Origin: AP-15 sp963716115
GTDB lineage: Bacteria; Pseudomonadota; Alphaproteobacteria; ATCC43930; CGMCC-115725
Assembly (NCBI GenBank): GCA_963716115.1
Contig: CAVQSZ010000012.1
Span: forward strand, 1-64,000
Direction: 5' to 3'
Length of the DNA: 64,000 nucleotides
This document shows positions 46,308 through 54,902 of this stretch, piece after piece. The notes below the pieces were generated by a model. That model saw only the letters and a program-made list of their open reading frames with translations. It was not told the DNA's origin and made no database searches. The position numbers and the translations under genes are program-made. The first letter of the stretch is position 1, and each line of letters opens with the position of its first letter.

Positions 46308-47447
46308 ATGCAGTATAACAGAATCTCTGCCGATTGCCACCTCGACCTGCCGTGGCTGCCGCCGGAATTGTTCGTTGCCGAGGCGAAGCGCGAATTGAAG
46401 GAGCGCATGCCCTTTGTCGAGGACGGCCCGGACGGCCCGCATTGGCTGACCAGGGCCGGGGTCGATATGGGGCTCGTGGGCGGCGTCGGCTCGGTCGGCG
46501 GCAAGTTCGTCCCGGGCGCGAACTACCGCGTCGACAAGATGGCCGAGACCGGGCTCTACGAGGACGGCAGGAAAGGCGTGCGCCGCCCCGGCGACCCCGA
46601 CCGGCGGATCGAGGACATGGACCGCGACGGGGTCGACGCCGAAATCATCTTCGGCATCCTCGGCGTCGCCTCGCGGGTGCGCGACCACGAGGCGGCCAAC
46701 GAGATGCTGCGCATCTACAACGACTGGCTGCGCGATTTCTGCCGTCATCATCCCGAGCGCCAGATCGGGCTCGCCTGCCTGCCCTATGGCGACATCGAGG
46801 CCGCGGCGAGGGAGGTCCACCGCGTCGCCAGGCTGGGCCTCAAGGGGCTCGAGCTGTCGTGCTCATGGGACATGGAGCCGATGTGGCACCCGGTCTGGGA
46901 GCCCTTATGGAAGGCCGTCAACGACGTTCAATTGCCGCTCCATTTCCACACCTTCCCGGCAACGCCGGCGAGCCGGCGCGCGCAATTGACCGGGCAGCTG
47001 CGCCGCGCCGCGCAGTTCACCAGCGTCGCCGGCTTCCAGATGAACCTGATAAACATCGTCGCCGCGATCATCGGGGCCGGCGTCCTGGAGCGTTATCCGA
47101 ACCTGCGGGTCGGGTTCGGCGAGAGCGGCATCGGCTGGCTGCCCTACGCGCTCGACCGCATGGATTTCGAGTTCGAGGACCGCTTTCGCGACCTGATGAA
47201 ATTGAAGCCGAGCGAATACTGGCGGCGTCAGTGCCGCGCCACCTTCCAATACGACCGGATCGGCGCCCGGCTGGTCGAGGACATCGGGGTCGAGACCCTG
47301 ATGTGGGGCTCGGACTATCCGCACCCGGACGGGGTGTGGCCCGAATCCGCGAAATACATCGAGGAGCAGTTCGCCGGCCTGGCGCCCGAAATCGTGCGCA
47401 AGATCACCTGCGAGAACGCCGGCAAGTTCTACGGGCTGATCAACTAG
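46308..47447 (+). CDS. Amidohydrolase-2 family metal-dependent hydrolase
   Basis: A 379-residue TIM-barrel protein. It opens NRISADCHLDLPWLPPELF, has LPLHFHTFP in the middle, FGESGIGWLPYALDRMDFEFEDRF and WGSDYPHPDGVWPES near the end, as in ACMSD/decarboxylase-like amidohydrolases. The usual first metal motif DxHxH is DCHLD, so the second histidine is replaced. The RBS GCGGAGAAG precedes the ATG. Its TAG stop coincides with the left end of a MITE-like element. Confidence 0.85.
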   Translation: MQYNRISADCHLDLPWLPPELFVAEAKRELKERMPFVEDGPDGPHWLTRAGVDMGLVGGVGSVGGKFVPGANYRVDKMAETGLYEDGRKGVRRPGDPDRRIEDMDRDGVDAEIIFGILGVASRVRDHEAANEMLRIYNDWLRDFCRHHPERQIGLACLPYGDIEAAAREVHRVARLGLKGLELSCSWDMEPMWHPVWEPLWKAVNDVQLPLHFHTFPATPASRRAQLTGQLRRAAQFTSVAGFQMNLINIVAAIIGAGVLERYPNLRVGFGESGIGWLPYALDRMDFEFEDRFRDLMKLKPSEYWRRQCRATFQYDRIGARLVEDIGVETLMWGSDYPHPDGVWPESAKYIEEQFAGLAPEIVRKITCENAGKFYGLIN

Positions 47448-47613
47448 TGCTCTGGCCCATTCAGATGATTCATCACCGCTCTTCAACCGTCATGCCCGGA
47501 CTTGATCCGGGCATCCACGGAAACCGGCGCGGCCATGCCGCTGAGCGGGGATGGCCGGGTCAAGCCCGGCCATGACGACCAAGTGAATCCTGTGTCTGAG
47601 TCTGATCAACTAG
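47444..47613. mobile_element. Short MITE-like element, inverted copy
   Basis: From CTAGTGCTC (47444) to AACTAG (47613). The left end (CTAGTGCTCTGGCCCATTCAGATGATTC) matches the reverse complement of the right end of the 27866-28891 element; the right end reversed (CAGACTCAGACACAGGATTCACT) matches that element's left end. Between them are the GTCATGCCCGGACTTGATCC and GGCCGGGTCAAGCCCGGCCATGAC palindromes. The stop codon of the upstream amidohydrolase is inside the element's first four bases. Confidence 0.65.
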
Positions 47614-47754
47614 GAGCTTCGTACGCCGGTGCTGTGTTCCCTCCCCCGCAGGCGGGGGGAACTTCTGACCTCAGTCCGGCATTCCCTCTTCGGCTTGCAG
47701 GGGAGGGAACGCAACCTCGCGGCGGAGAAGGCGCGGGGTGTAAGGAGCCGACGC

Positions 47755-49291
47755 ATGCCGTTTGACGAGACGATCGCCGAGTTGGAGCGCCGGCGGCAAA
47801 AGGCGCTCGGCATGGGCGGGCCGGAGAGGGTCGAGCGCCGCCGCGCCGAGGGGAATCTCAACGCCCGCGAGCGGCTCGACCTGCTGCTCGACCCCGGCAG
47901 CTTCACCGAATCCGGGCTGTTCGCGGCGTCGATCCGGCCGGAGATGCGCGAACGCACGCCGGCCGACGGCAAGATCGCCGGCTTCGGCCGCATCGCCGGG
48001 CGCACGGTCGCGGTGGTGTCGAACGATTTCACCGTGCTCGGCGCCTCGTCGAGCGTGATCAACATGAAGAAGATCCGCCACGTCAAGGAGGTGGCGAACA
48101 CGCGCGGCCTGCCCTTCGTCTTTCTCGGCGAGTCGAGCGGGGCGCGGATGCCCGACCGCATGGGCGCGGCCGGGCCGCGCGATGCTGGGCCAGGACCCGG
48201 CCGAATATCAGCGGTTTCGGCAGACGCCCTGGGCCTCGGCGCTGCTCGGCCGCTGCTACGGCTCGTCGACCTGGTACGCCTGCATGTCCGATTTCGTCGT
48301 CATGCGCAAAGGGGCGACGATGGCGGTCGCGAGCCCACGGGTCACCGAGCTGGCGATCAACCAGCCGGTCGACGAGGAGGAGCTCGGCGGCTGGAAATTG
48401 CACGCCGAGACGACCGGCCTCGTCGACCTCGCGGTCGACACCGACGCGCAGGCGCTCGACGCGGTGCAGCGCTTTCTGTCCTACCTGCCGAGCCATCAGA
48501 ACGAGCCGCCGCCCGCCGCGCCGGTGCCGCCGGGCTCCAACGAGGCCTCTGCGCGGATCCTCGACCTGGTGCCGGAAGCGCGCAGCCGGGTCTACGACAT
48601 GCGCAAGGTCGCCGCGGCGATCGTCGACCAGGGCAGCCTCTTCGAGCTGAAGGGACGCTTCGGCCGCTCGGCGGTGACGGCGCTCGCCCGGCTCGACGGC
48701 CGGAGCATCGGCATCGTCGCCAACAACCCGCTCTACAAGGGCGGCGCGATCGATGTCGACGCCTGCCGCAAGATTACGAGCTTTCTGGTGCTGTGCGACG
48801 CGTTCAACCTGCCGGTCGTGATCCTGGTCGACCAGCCGGGCTTTCTGATCGGGCTCGAAGGCGAGAAGCGCGGCGCGCCCGGCCGGATCATCAACTGGAT
48901 GAACGCGCTGTCCCTGGTCACGATGCCCAAGGTCTCGGTCATCCTGCGCAAGAGCTACGGGCAGGCCTATCTGAACATGGGCGGCGGCCGCAACTCGGAC
49001 GAGGTCGCCTGCTGGCCCTCGGCCGATCTCGGCTTCATGGACCCGGCCGTCGGGGTCAACGTCCTCTACGGCGTGCGCGAGGAGGACGACCCCGAGCGCT
49101 ACCGCGAGCTCCTGGCCGAGCTGACCCGCGACACCTCGGCCTGGGCCTTGGCCGAGCTCTACGAGGCGCAGGCGGTGATCGACCCGCGCGACACCCGCGC
49201 CTGGCTCGCCGCCGCGCTCGAAATCCACCGCTCGCGCCTGTCGGGCGGCATCGGCCGCCATCTCTTAAGCAACTGGCCGACCAGCTATTGA
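47755..49291 (+). pseudogene. Acyl-CoA carboxyltransferase (biotin-dependent carboxylase beta-type), frameshifted
   Basis: The subunit transfers CO2 from carboxybiotin to an acyl-CoA. N-terminal part: RLDLLLDPGSFTESGLF, VVSNDFTVLGASSSVINMKKIRHV, FLGESSGARMPDRMGAAG. Near 48173 an extra G (GCCGGGCCGCGCG for GCCGGCCGCGCG) breaks the frame, and the second part continues RAMLGQDPAEYQRFRQTPWASALLGRCYGSSTWYACMSDF, AINQPVDEEELGGWKLH, IGIVANNPLYKGGAIDVDACRKITSFLVLCDAFNLPVVILVDQPGFLIG. It starts at ATG 47755 with TAAGGAG. A biotin carrier gene follows at 50098; a biotin carboxylase is not in view. Confidence 0.85.
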
Positions 49292-49533
49292 CGCTGGCGC
49301 CGTCCCATAGCCTTTTTCGTCGTCCCCGCGTGAGAGCCAATGCGATCGTCATGGCCGGACGTGATCCGGCCATCCACGGAGGCAGGCGCGGCGGAGGCAG
49401 GACGTCGTTTCCCGGAGCGCCCTGCGCAAAGCGGGGACCCAGAGCCTCATGCGCTGCGGCTCGTCGCCCTGGTTGCCCGCTTCCGCGGGCATGACGGTGA
49501 GATGGGCAGGCGCCAAACGTCGGGAGCCTGCCG
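49292..49533. repeat. REP-like intergenic repeats
   Basis: GTCATGGCCGGACGTGATCCGGCCATCCACGG (about 49348) and GCCCGCTTCCGCGGGCATGACGGTGA (about 49468) are further members of the dispersed palindrome family. No gene. Confidence 0.55.
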
Positions 49534-49860
49534 TTATGGATGCGGCCCCCACGGCGCGGCGTGGAGCAGCTTCACCTCCTGGGTCATCAGCAACGGGCGG
49601 AACTTCGCGGCGAAGCCCTCGACAAAATCCTTGTTCGCGAAGACCGCCGCCCAATGCGCCCGCCGGTCGGCGTCGTCGTCGAACTTCCACAGATGCACGA
49701 GCTGATTGATCGTGCCGGTGTCGCTTTGGAAATAGCCGACGAGCTTCTTGTCCTGGCCGCCCCGCTGGAGCGCCGGAAATCCCAGCTCCTGGTAGAGCTT
49801 CACAGCCTCGGCCATCGCGCCGACGCGGAGCGTGTAGGTGCGCATTTCGTAGAGAGCCAT
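49534..49860 (-). CDS. NIPSNAP-family protein
   Basis: A 108-residue dimeric alpha-beta barrel protein of the NIPSNAP family: MALYEMRTYTLRVGAMAEAVKLYQELGFPAL, LVGYFQSDTGTINQLVHLWKFDDDADRRAHWAAVFANKDF. Function is not known in bacteria, though members often sit in CoA-ester or aromatic pathways, as here between carboxylase genes. I start it at ATG 49860 rather than at an upstream in-frame codon. Confidence 0.85.
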   Translation of the reverse strand: MALYEMRTYTLRVGAMAEAVKLYQELGFPALQRGGQDKKLVGYFQSDTGTINQLVHLWKFDDDADRRAHWAAVFANKDFVEGFAAKFRPLLMTQEVKLLHAAPWGPHP

Positions 49861-50097
49861 CAGAGTCGACCTCTTCATCGGAAAACGGACGATCTTATAT
49901 TCTGCGTCCGACGCCGGCTGGTGCGGTCTCGAAGAAGGTGTCGGGCCGCGGCCGCCGGCGCGGCGGGGCAAAACGGGATATTCGACCTGTTGGATAGATT
50001 CCGCTGCCGATTCGCTGCAGAAGCGGCGCTGCGCGGCGGGTCATCAACTCACGGGCGCGCATCCGAAAATCCTCGGCGGGATGACGAAGGGAAGAGC
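49861..50097. other. Divergent intergenic region
   Basis: Holds the start regions of the NIPSNAP gene and the biotin-carrier gene. Nothing else is recognised. Confidence 0.4.
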
Positions 50098-50316
50098 ATG
50101 GCGGAAATACGGGTGCGCAGCGAGATTGCCGGGTCGGTCTGGAAGATCGAGGTCAAGATCGGCGACCGGGTGGCCGAGGACGAGCCGCTGCTGATCCTCG
50201 AATCGATGAAGATGGAGATCCCGCTGCTGGCGCCCGGCGACGGCGTGGTCGTGCAGATCCTGGTCGCCGAGGGCGAGCCGATCGCCGAGGGCGATGTCGC
50301 CGTGATCCTCGGGTGA
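50098..50316 (+). CDS. Biotin carboxyl carrier domain protein
   Basis: A 72-residue single-domain biotinyl protein. The biotin acceptor is K38 in ILESMKMEIPLLAP; the fold (EIAGSVWKIEVKIGDRVAEDEPL...GDGVVVQILVAEGEPIAEGDVAVIL) is complete without the alanine/proline-rich linker of AccB. It likely serves the carboxyltransferase at 47755. GAAGGGAAG precedes the ATG. Confidence 0.9.
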   Translation: MAEIRVRSEIAGSVWKIEVKIGDRVAEDEPLLILESMKMEIPLLAPGDGVVVQILVAEGEPIAEGDVAVILG

Positions 50317-50381
50317 TCCCGGCAGATCCGGGCGGCGCGTGAAGCCGGACGGACGGCGCTCGACGAGCCTGCCGCCAAGCG

Positions 50382-52504
50382 GTGCTGGCGCAATGGGGCA
50401 TCGCCGCGCCGCGCTCGGCGCGGATCGGCCTGCGGGAGCCGGTCGGCCCCGCCATCGCCGGGTTGTCACCGCCCTTCGCGTTAAAGCTGATCGCCCCCGG
50501 CATCCTGCACAAGAGCGATGTCGGCGGCGTTGCGCTCCGGCTCGCCGATGCTGGCGCCGTCGAATCCGCTCGCTCGGCGATGCTGGGATCGCCGGCGCTC
50601 GCCGGCCGGGCGGTCGACGGCTTTCTGGTCGAGGAGATGGCCCCGCCGGGCCACGAGCTGGTTCTCGGCGGCGTCTGCGACCCGCGCTTCGGGCCGGTGG
50701 TCATGCTCGGGCTCGGCGGCGTCTTTGTCGAGATCCTCGGCGACACCGTCTTCCGCATCTGCCCGCTGCGGCCGGGCGACGCCCGCGCGATGATCGGCGA
50801 GCTGCGCGGCGGCGCGGTCCTGCGCGGCGCCCGCGGCGGGATCGCCGCCGACGAGGATGCGATCGTCGACGCGCTGATGCGCCTCGGCGGCCCGGACGGG
50901 CTGCTCCCGGCGCTCGCCGACGAGATCGCCGAGATCGACATCAACCCGCTGATCGTGTCTGCCGCCGGCGCGGTTGCTGCCGACGCCCGCATCGTGCTGC
51001 GGGCGACGCCCCCACCCCGGCCCTCCCCCGCGAGCGGGGGAGGGAGGGACCCGCGTCAGCCGGACGGTGGGGGCGTGCTTGACCGCTTCGCGCCGTTGTT
51101 CGCGCCGCGCAGCATCGCGGTGCTGGGCGCCTCGACCGGCGGCGGCGCGCCGGCGAACAACTTCATCCGGCATATTCGCGAATACGGGTTCGAGGGCAAG
51201 ATTTACCCGGTCCACCCGAGCGCCGATATCGTCGACGGCCTGCCGGCCTGCCGTTCGCTGGCGGCGCTGCCCGAGCCGGTCGATTACGCCTTTGTCGCGA
51301 TCGCCGCCGCCCAAGTACCGGCGGCGCTGCGCGAGGCGGCGGGCCGCGTGCGCATCGCGCAGGTGATGTCGAGCGGCTTTGCCGAGGCCGAAGGCGGCGG
51401 CGCGCTCGAAGCGGCGCTGGCCGCGGCGGCCCGCGACGGCGGCATGCGGCTTCTCGGACCCAACTGCCTCGGCGACCCACTCGCCGCGCGGCCGGCTGAC
51501 CTTTATCGGCGGCATGCCGGCAGCGCTCGGCCCGGTCGGGGTGGCATCGCAGAGCGGCGGGCTGGCGATGGACGCGATGCGCCGCGGAAGGCGCCGCGGG
51601 CTCGGCTTCAGCGGCGTGGTGACGGTCGGCAACTGCGCCGATCTCGGCGCCGCGGACCTCCTCGAATTCTTTCTCGCCGACCCGCAGACGCGGGTGGTCG
51701 GGCTCTATCTCGAGGATGCCAAGGACGGCCGCCGCCTGTTCGAGCTGATGGCGGGCGCGGCAAAGCCGATCGTGCTCTTAAAGGGCGGCCGTTCGCGGCA
51801 GGGCCGGCGCGCCGCGCTGTCGCATACCGGGGCCCTGGCCAGCGACGATCGGATCTGGGCGGCGCTCGCCCGCCAGACCGGCGCCGCGCTCGTCGACACG
51901 CTCGACGCCTTTGTCGACGCGCTCCTCGCCTTTCAGACCCTGACGCCGCGGCCGCAGCGCCCGACCCGGCGCGTGGCGCTCTTCGGCAATGGCGGCGGCG
52001 CCAGCGTGCTCGCGGCCGATTATTTCGCCCGCTGCGGGCTCGACGTGGCGGGCTTCGGCGCGGCGACCGCGGCGGCCCTGCGTCGGCTGGCGTTGCCGGC
52101 CGGGTCCAGCGTCGCCAACCCGATCGATGTTCCGGCCAACATCCTGCGCCGCAACAACGCCGAGGCGGCGGGACACATCCTCGAGGCGGTCCTCGCCAAC
52201 GGCGAGGCCGACGCCGTCGTCATGCACATCAACATGCCGGTCGTGCTCGACTACCCGCAGACCGACATGCTCGGCAATCTGATCGAGGCGGCATTGCAGG
52301 CCGCCCGCCGCCATCCGGGGCAGGCGCACCTGGTCCTGGTGCTGCGCTCCGACGGCGAGCCCGAAATCGAGGAGAAGAAAGCAGGCCTACCGCATCCGTG
52401 CGCTGGCGGCCGGCATCCCGGTCTACGACGAATTGCCCGCCGCCGCGGCGGCGCTGGCCGCGCTGGCCGGCTTCGAGCGCGGCCGGCCCGGAGATCAGGC
52501 TTAA
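50382..52504 (+). pseudogene. ADP-forming acyl-CoA synthetase (ATP-grasp + CoA-binding), frameshifted
   Basis: Acyl-CoA synthetase of the NDP-forming type. First an ATP-grasp_5 domain (AVLAQWGIAAP, FALKLIAPGILHKSDVGGVALRL, EEMAPPGHELVLGGVCDPRFGPVVMLGLGGVFVE, EIDINPLIV), then a linker encoded by a REP palindrome, then the CoA-binding and ligase domains (SIAVLGASTGGGAPANNFIRHIREYGFEGKIYPVHP, LLGPNCLG, GVASQSGGLAMD, LKGGRSRQGRRAALSHTGALASDD). Frame breaks lie near 50381 (KAVLAQ needs an extra G), 51475 and 52380. The true start is upstream of 50382, perhaps overlapping the biotin-carrier stop. The end (VYDELPAAAAALAALAGFERGRPGDQA) converges with the CoA-transferase. Confidence 0.8.
51021..51044. 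repeat. REP palindrome inside the acyl-CoA synthetase linker
   Basis: CCCTCCCCCGC-GA-GCGGGGGAGGG, an 11-bp perfect stem with a GA loop. The same design (stem CCCTCTCCCCGC, loop GA) is intergenic at 63654-63679. Here it is translated as part of PPPRPSPASGGGRDP. Confidence 0.75.
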
Positions 52505-53710
52505 ACGATCTGGTCCTGCCGCAGCGCCGCGATTTCGTCCGGGCCATAGCCGGCCTCGGCCAGGATCTGGTCGGTATGCTCGCCGAGCGTCGGCGGGGGG
52601 CGGTCGATGCCGCCATTGCCGTGGGCAAGGCGAAATCCCGACCCGGCGAGCCGCAGCGCGCCATGAGCGCTGTCCACCTCCTGCACCAACCCGCGATGGG
52701 CGATCTGCGGGTGGCGCACGATCTCGCCGATCGACCAGATGCCGGCGCACGGCACGTCGGCCGCGGTCAGCCGCGCTTCCCAGGTCTTGGCGTCGGCCCC
52801 GGCCAGCGCCCCTTCGATGATCTCGCGCAGCGCCGCGGCATGCTCGCCGCGACCGGGCCAGTCCGCAAACCGCGGGTCGGCGAGCGCATCCGGCCGGCCG
52901 AGCGCGTTCATCAAATTCCCGAACTGCCGGTCGGTCATGACCGCCAGCATCAGATCGCCGTCGCCGGTGGCAAAGCGGTTGCCGGTCGGCTTGCGGGTCG
53001 TCGAGAGGTTGCCGAAGAGCCCGTGCCGATGTCCGGTCACGGTGTGCTCGGCGATTTGGGGCCCGAGAAAGGCCAGCGCCGCATCGAGCATCGCCACATC
53101 GACGAGCTGGCCCTCGCCGGTCTGGGCGCGCTGAAAGAGGGCGCTGGCGACGGCGAAGGCCCCGGTCATGCCGCCGATCGTGTCGCACAGCGCAAAGCCG
53201 GCGCGGGTCGGGCCCCGTCTCCTCGTGGCCGGTGATCGACATGATCCCGGACATCGCCTGGATCTTGCCGTCGAAGGCGGCGGTGCGCCGCTCCGGCCCG
53301 GTCTGCCCAAAGCCCGAGACCGCGCAATAGATGAGCCGCGGGTTGACCTGCCGCAGCGCCTCCCAGCCGAGCCCGAACCGGTCCATGACGCCGGGCCGGA
53401 AATTCTCCCAGACGACATCGGCCCCTTCGGCCAGCCGCTTGACGATCTCGACCCCCTTGGGCTGCGTGAGGTCGAGGGCGAGGCTGCGCTTGTTGGCGTT
53501 GAGCGCCATAAAGGCGGGCGCCATGCCGCGCTCGGACCACTCGCGGCTCAATTGCGTGCGGCGCATCTCGTCGCCGCTGCGCGGCTCGATCTTGACCACA
53601 TCGGCGCCGAGCAGCGCCAGCTGGAGGCTGCCGAACGGCCCCGCCAGATAGCGGGTGAAGTCGAGGATGCGCACACCGTCGAACGGCTTTCTTTGGGTGG
53701 GCTCGCTCAT
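52501..53710 (-). pseudogene. CaiB/BaiF family CoA-transferase, frameshifted
   Basis: A family III CoA-transferase of about 400 residues. N-terminal part: PFDGVRILDFTRYLAGPFGSLQLALLGADVVKIEPRSGDEMR, NANKRSLALDLTQPKG, VVWENFRPGVMDRFGLGWEAL, YCAVSGFGQTGPE. Near 53212 GACGGGGCCC carries one G too many; the other frame continues GPTRAGFALCDTIGGMTGAFAVASALFQRAQTGEGQLVDVAMLDAALAFL (catalytic aspartate) to the end. Its stop overlaps the acyl-CoA synthetase stop. The pair suggests use of a CoA-activated organic acid. Confidence 0.87.
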
Positions 53711-53778
53711 CGGCTCCTCGCACGATGTGTTGGAGCCGGCAGAGGCCGGATACGCGCCGTGCGTCCCCCGCTTCCGCC

Positions 53779-53897
53779 GGGGGCAGGCTCTTCGAGACAG
53801 CCGCTTCGCGGCTTCCTCAGGATGAGGAGATTTATCAATGCCATTAGCAGCTTACCTCATGCTGAGGAGCGCCCGCCGGGCGCGTCTCGAAGCACGC
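53779..53897. repeat. Alphaproteobacterial REP-type repeat
   Basis: TCTTCGAGACAGCCGCTTCGCGGCTTCCTCAGGATGAGG, then CCTCATGCTGAGGAGCGCCCGCCGGGCGCGTCTCGAAGCACG. The two halves are inverted versions of each other (TCGAGAC...CTCAGGATGAGG). Such repeats are common in related genomes. The gap 53711-53950 holds no gene. Confidence 0.65.
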
Positions 53898-53950
53898 ACA
53901 GCGACATTGCAGCCACGGTCTGGCCACCGCGCCGAAGCGCTCACATGTTC

Positions 53951-54892
53951 TCACTTCGCCGCCGCCGGGGTGTCGCGCACGGTTTTGGCGATTTCCTTCT
54001 GCCGGTCGAACTCGCGCCGGCGGCGCTCGATCTCTGCCGGCGAGAGCCGCGCGATGTTGGAATAGTCGAGCTTCCACGACGCGTCCTCGCGCCAGCGCAG
54101 CGGCGACTGCACCGTGGTGCGCGGGGCCGGCGCCGTTTCGAGGACGCGCAATGCGAGCTCCAGGGTGAAGGCCTGCGATTGCGGGTCGTCCGGCCGCCCC
54201 GCCGCGTTGCCCAGCGGGAAATCGCTGAACAAAAAGCGCGGGACGCCGCAATATTCGACGATGTCCTTGGCGCAGCCCATGACCACCGTCGGGACGCCGT
54301 TCTCTTCCAAATGCCGTGCGGCCAGGCTCACGGTCTGGTGGCACACCGGTCAATTGGCGACGAGAACGGCGGCGTCGATCCGGTCTTCGCGGCAGCGCGC
54401 CAGCAGCTCCGGGCAATCCCGGTCCAGGGTGATCCGGTGGCTCCTGTTGGTCGGCATGCCGTGGAAGCGCGGCGCTGCCTCGCCGATCCGCCCGGCGGCG
54501 GCGCAGCGCCGCAGCTCGGGCAGCGGGAACCAGGTGTTCTGGTCCTCCGCGGTGGTGTGCGCCCGGTCGATGCCGATGTGCGAAATCCGCAGGTCGTGGT
54601 CGAGCGCGGCGTCGCCGGAATAGACCCGATAGAACTTGGCCGCGGCGTTGTAGGGCGCGCCCGGGCCCTGGTCGCCCTTGCCCGGCTGGTAGGGGGCGGC
54701 GGTGGTGACGAGCCCGACCCGGCACTGCGCGAGCGGCTTGGTCAGCGGCTGGAACGGGACCTCGGCGTAATGCGCCCAGCGATAGGGCGCGCCGTAGCCC
54801 AGCGCCTGATAATAGTCGCCGATCCGCTGCATGTAGGGGATCGGCGCGTCCTCCGGGGGAGCGAGCCCCGGATCGTCCTTTTGATCGCTCAT
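53951..54892 (-). CDS. GrdB/PrdB-family reductase-like protein with an in-frame UGA (probable selenocysteine)
   Basis: A 313-residue protein of the glycine/sarcosine/betaine/D-proline reductase selenoprotein B family. The reading frame is interrupted only by TGA at 54350-54352, codon 181, in the context VLVAN-U-PVCHQTVSLAARHLEENGVPTVVMG. This is a UxxC redox motif at the place where the family has Sec or Cys, and the same frame stays open and conserved on both sides. N-terminal features are VGLVTTAAPYQPGKGDQGP and RISHIGIDRAHTTAEDQNTWFPLPELR. A candidate SECIS hairpin follows the UGA. It lies 10 bp after an amidohydrolase gene, probably in one operon. Without Sec insertion only a 180-residue fragment would be made. 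Confidence 0.8.
54314..54352 (-). promoter_or_regulatory. Candidate bacterial SECIS element
   Basis: Downstream of the UGA the mRNA can pair GUGUG with CGCAC and CCA with UGG (one bulged C), leaving a 14-base apical loop that contains GU about 19 bases after the UGA. Position and size suit a bacterial SECIS, but the stem was found by eye and is not covariation-tested. Confidence 0.45.
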
Positions 54893-54902
54893 CGCTTCTC
54901 CT

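Noticed and set aside
54350..54352. Ordinary nonsense mutation or sequencing error in the GrdB-family gene
   Set aside because: The frame is continuous on both sides with no indel, and the UGA falls at the UxxC position. An error cannot be excluded without reads, but Sec is the better reading.
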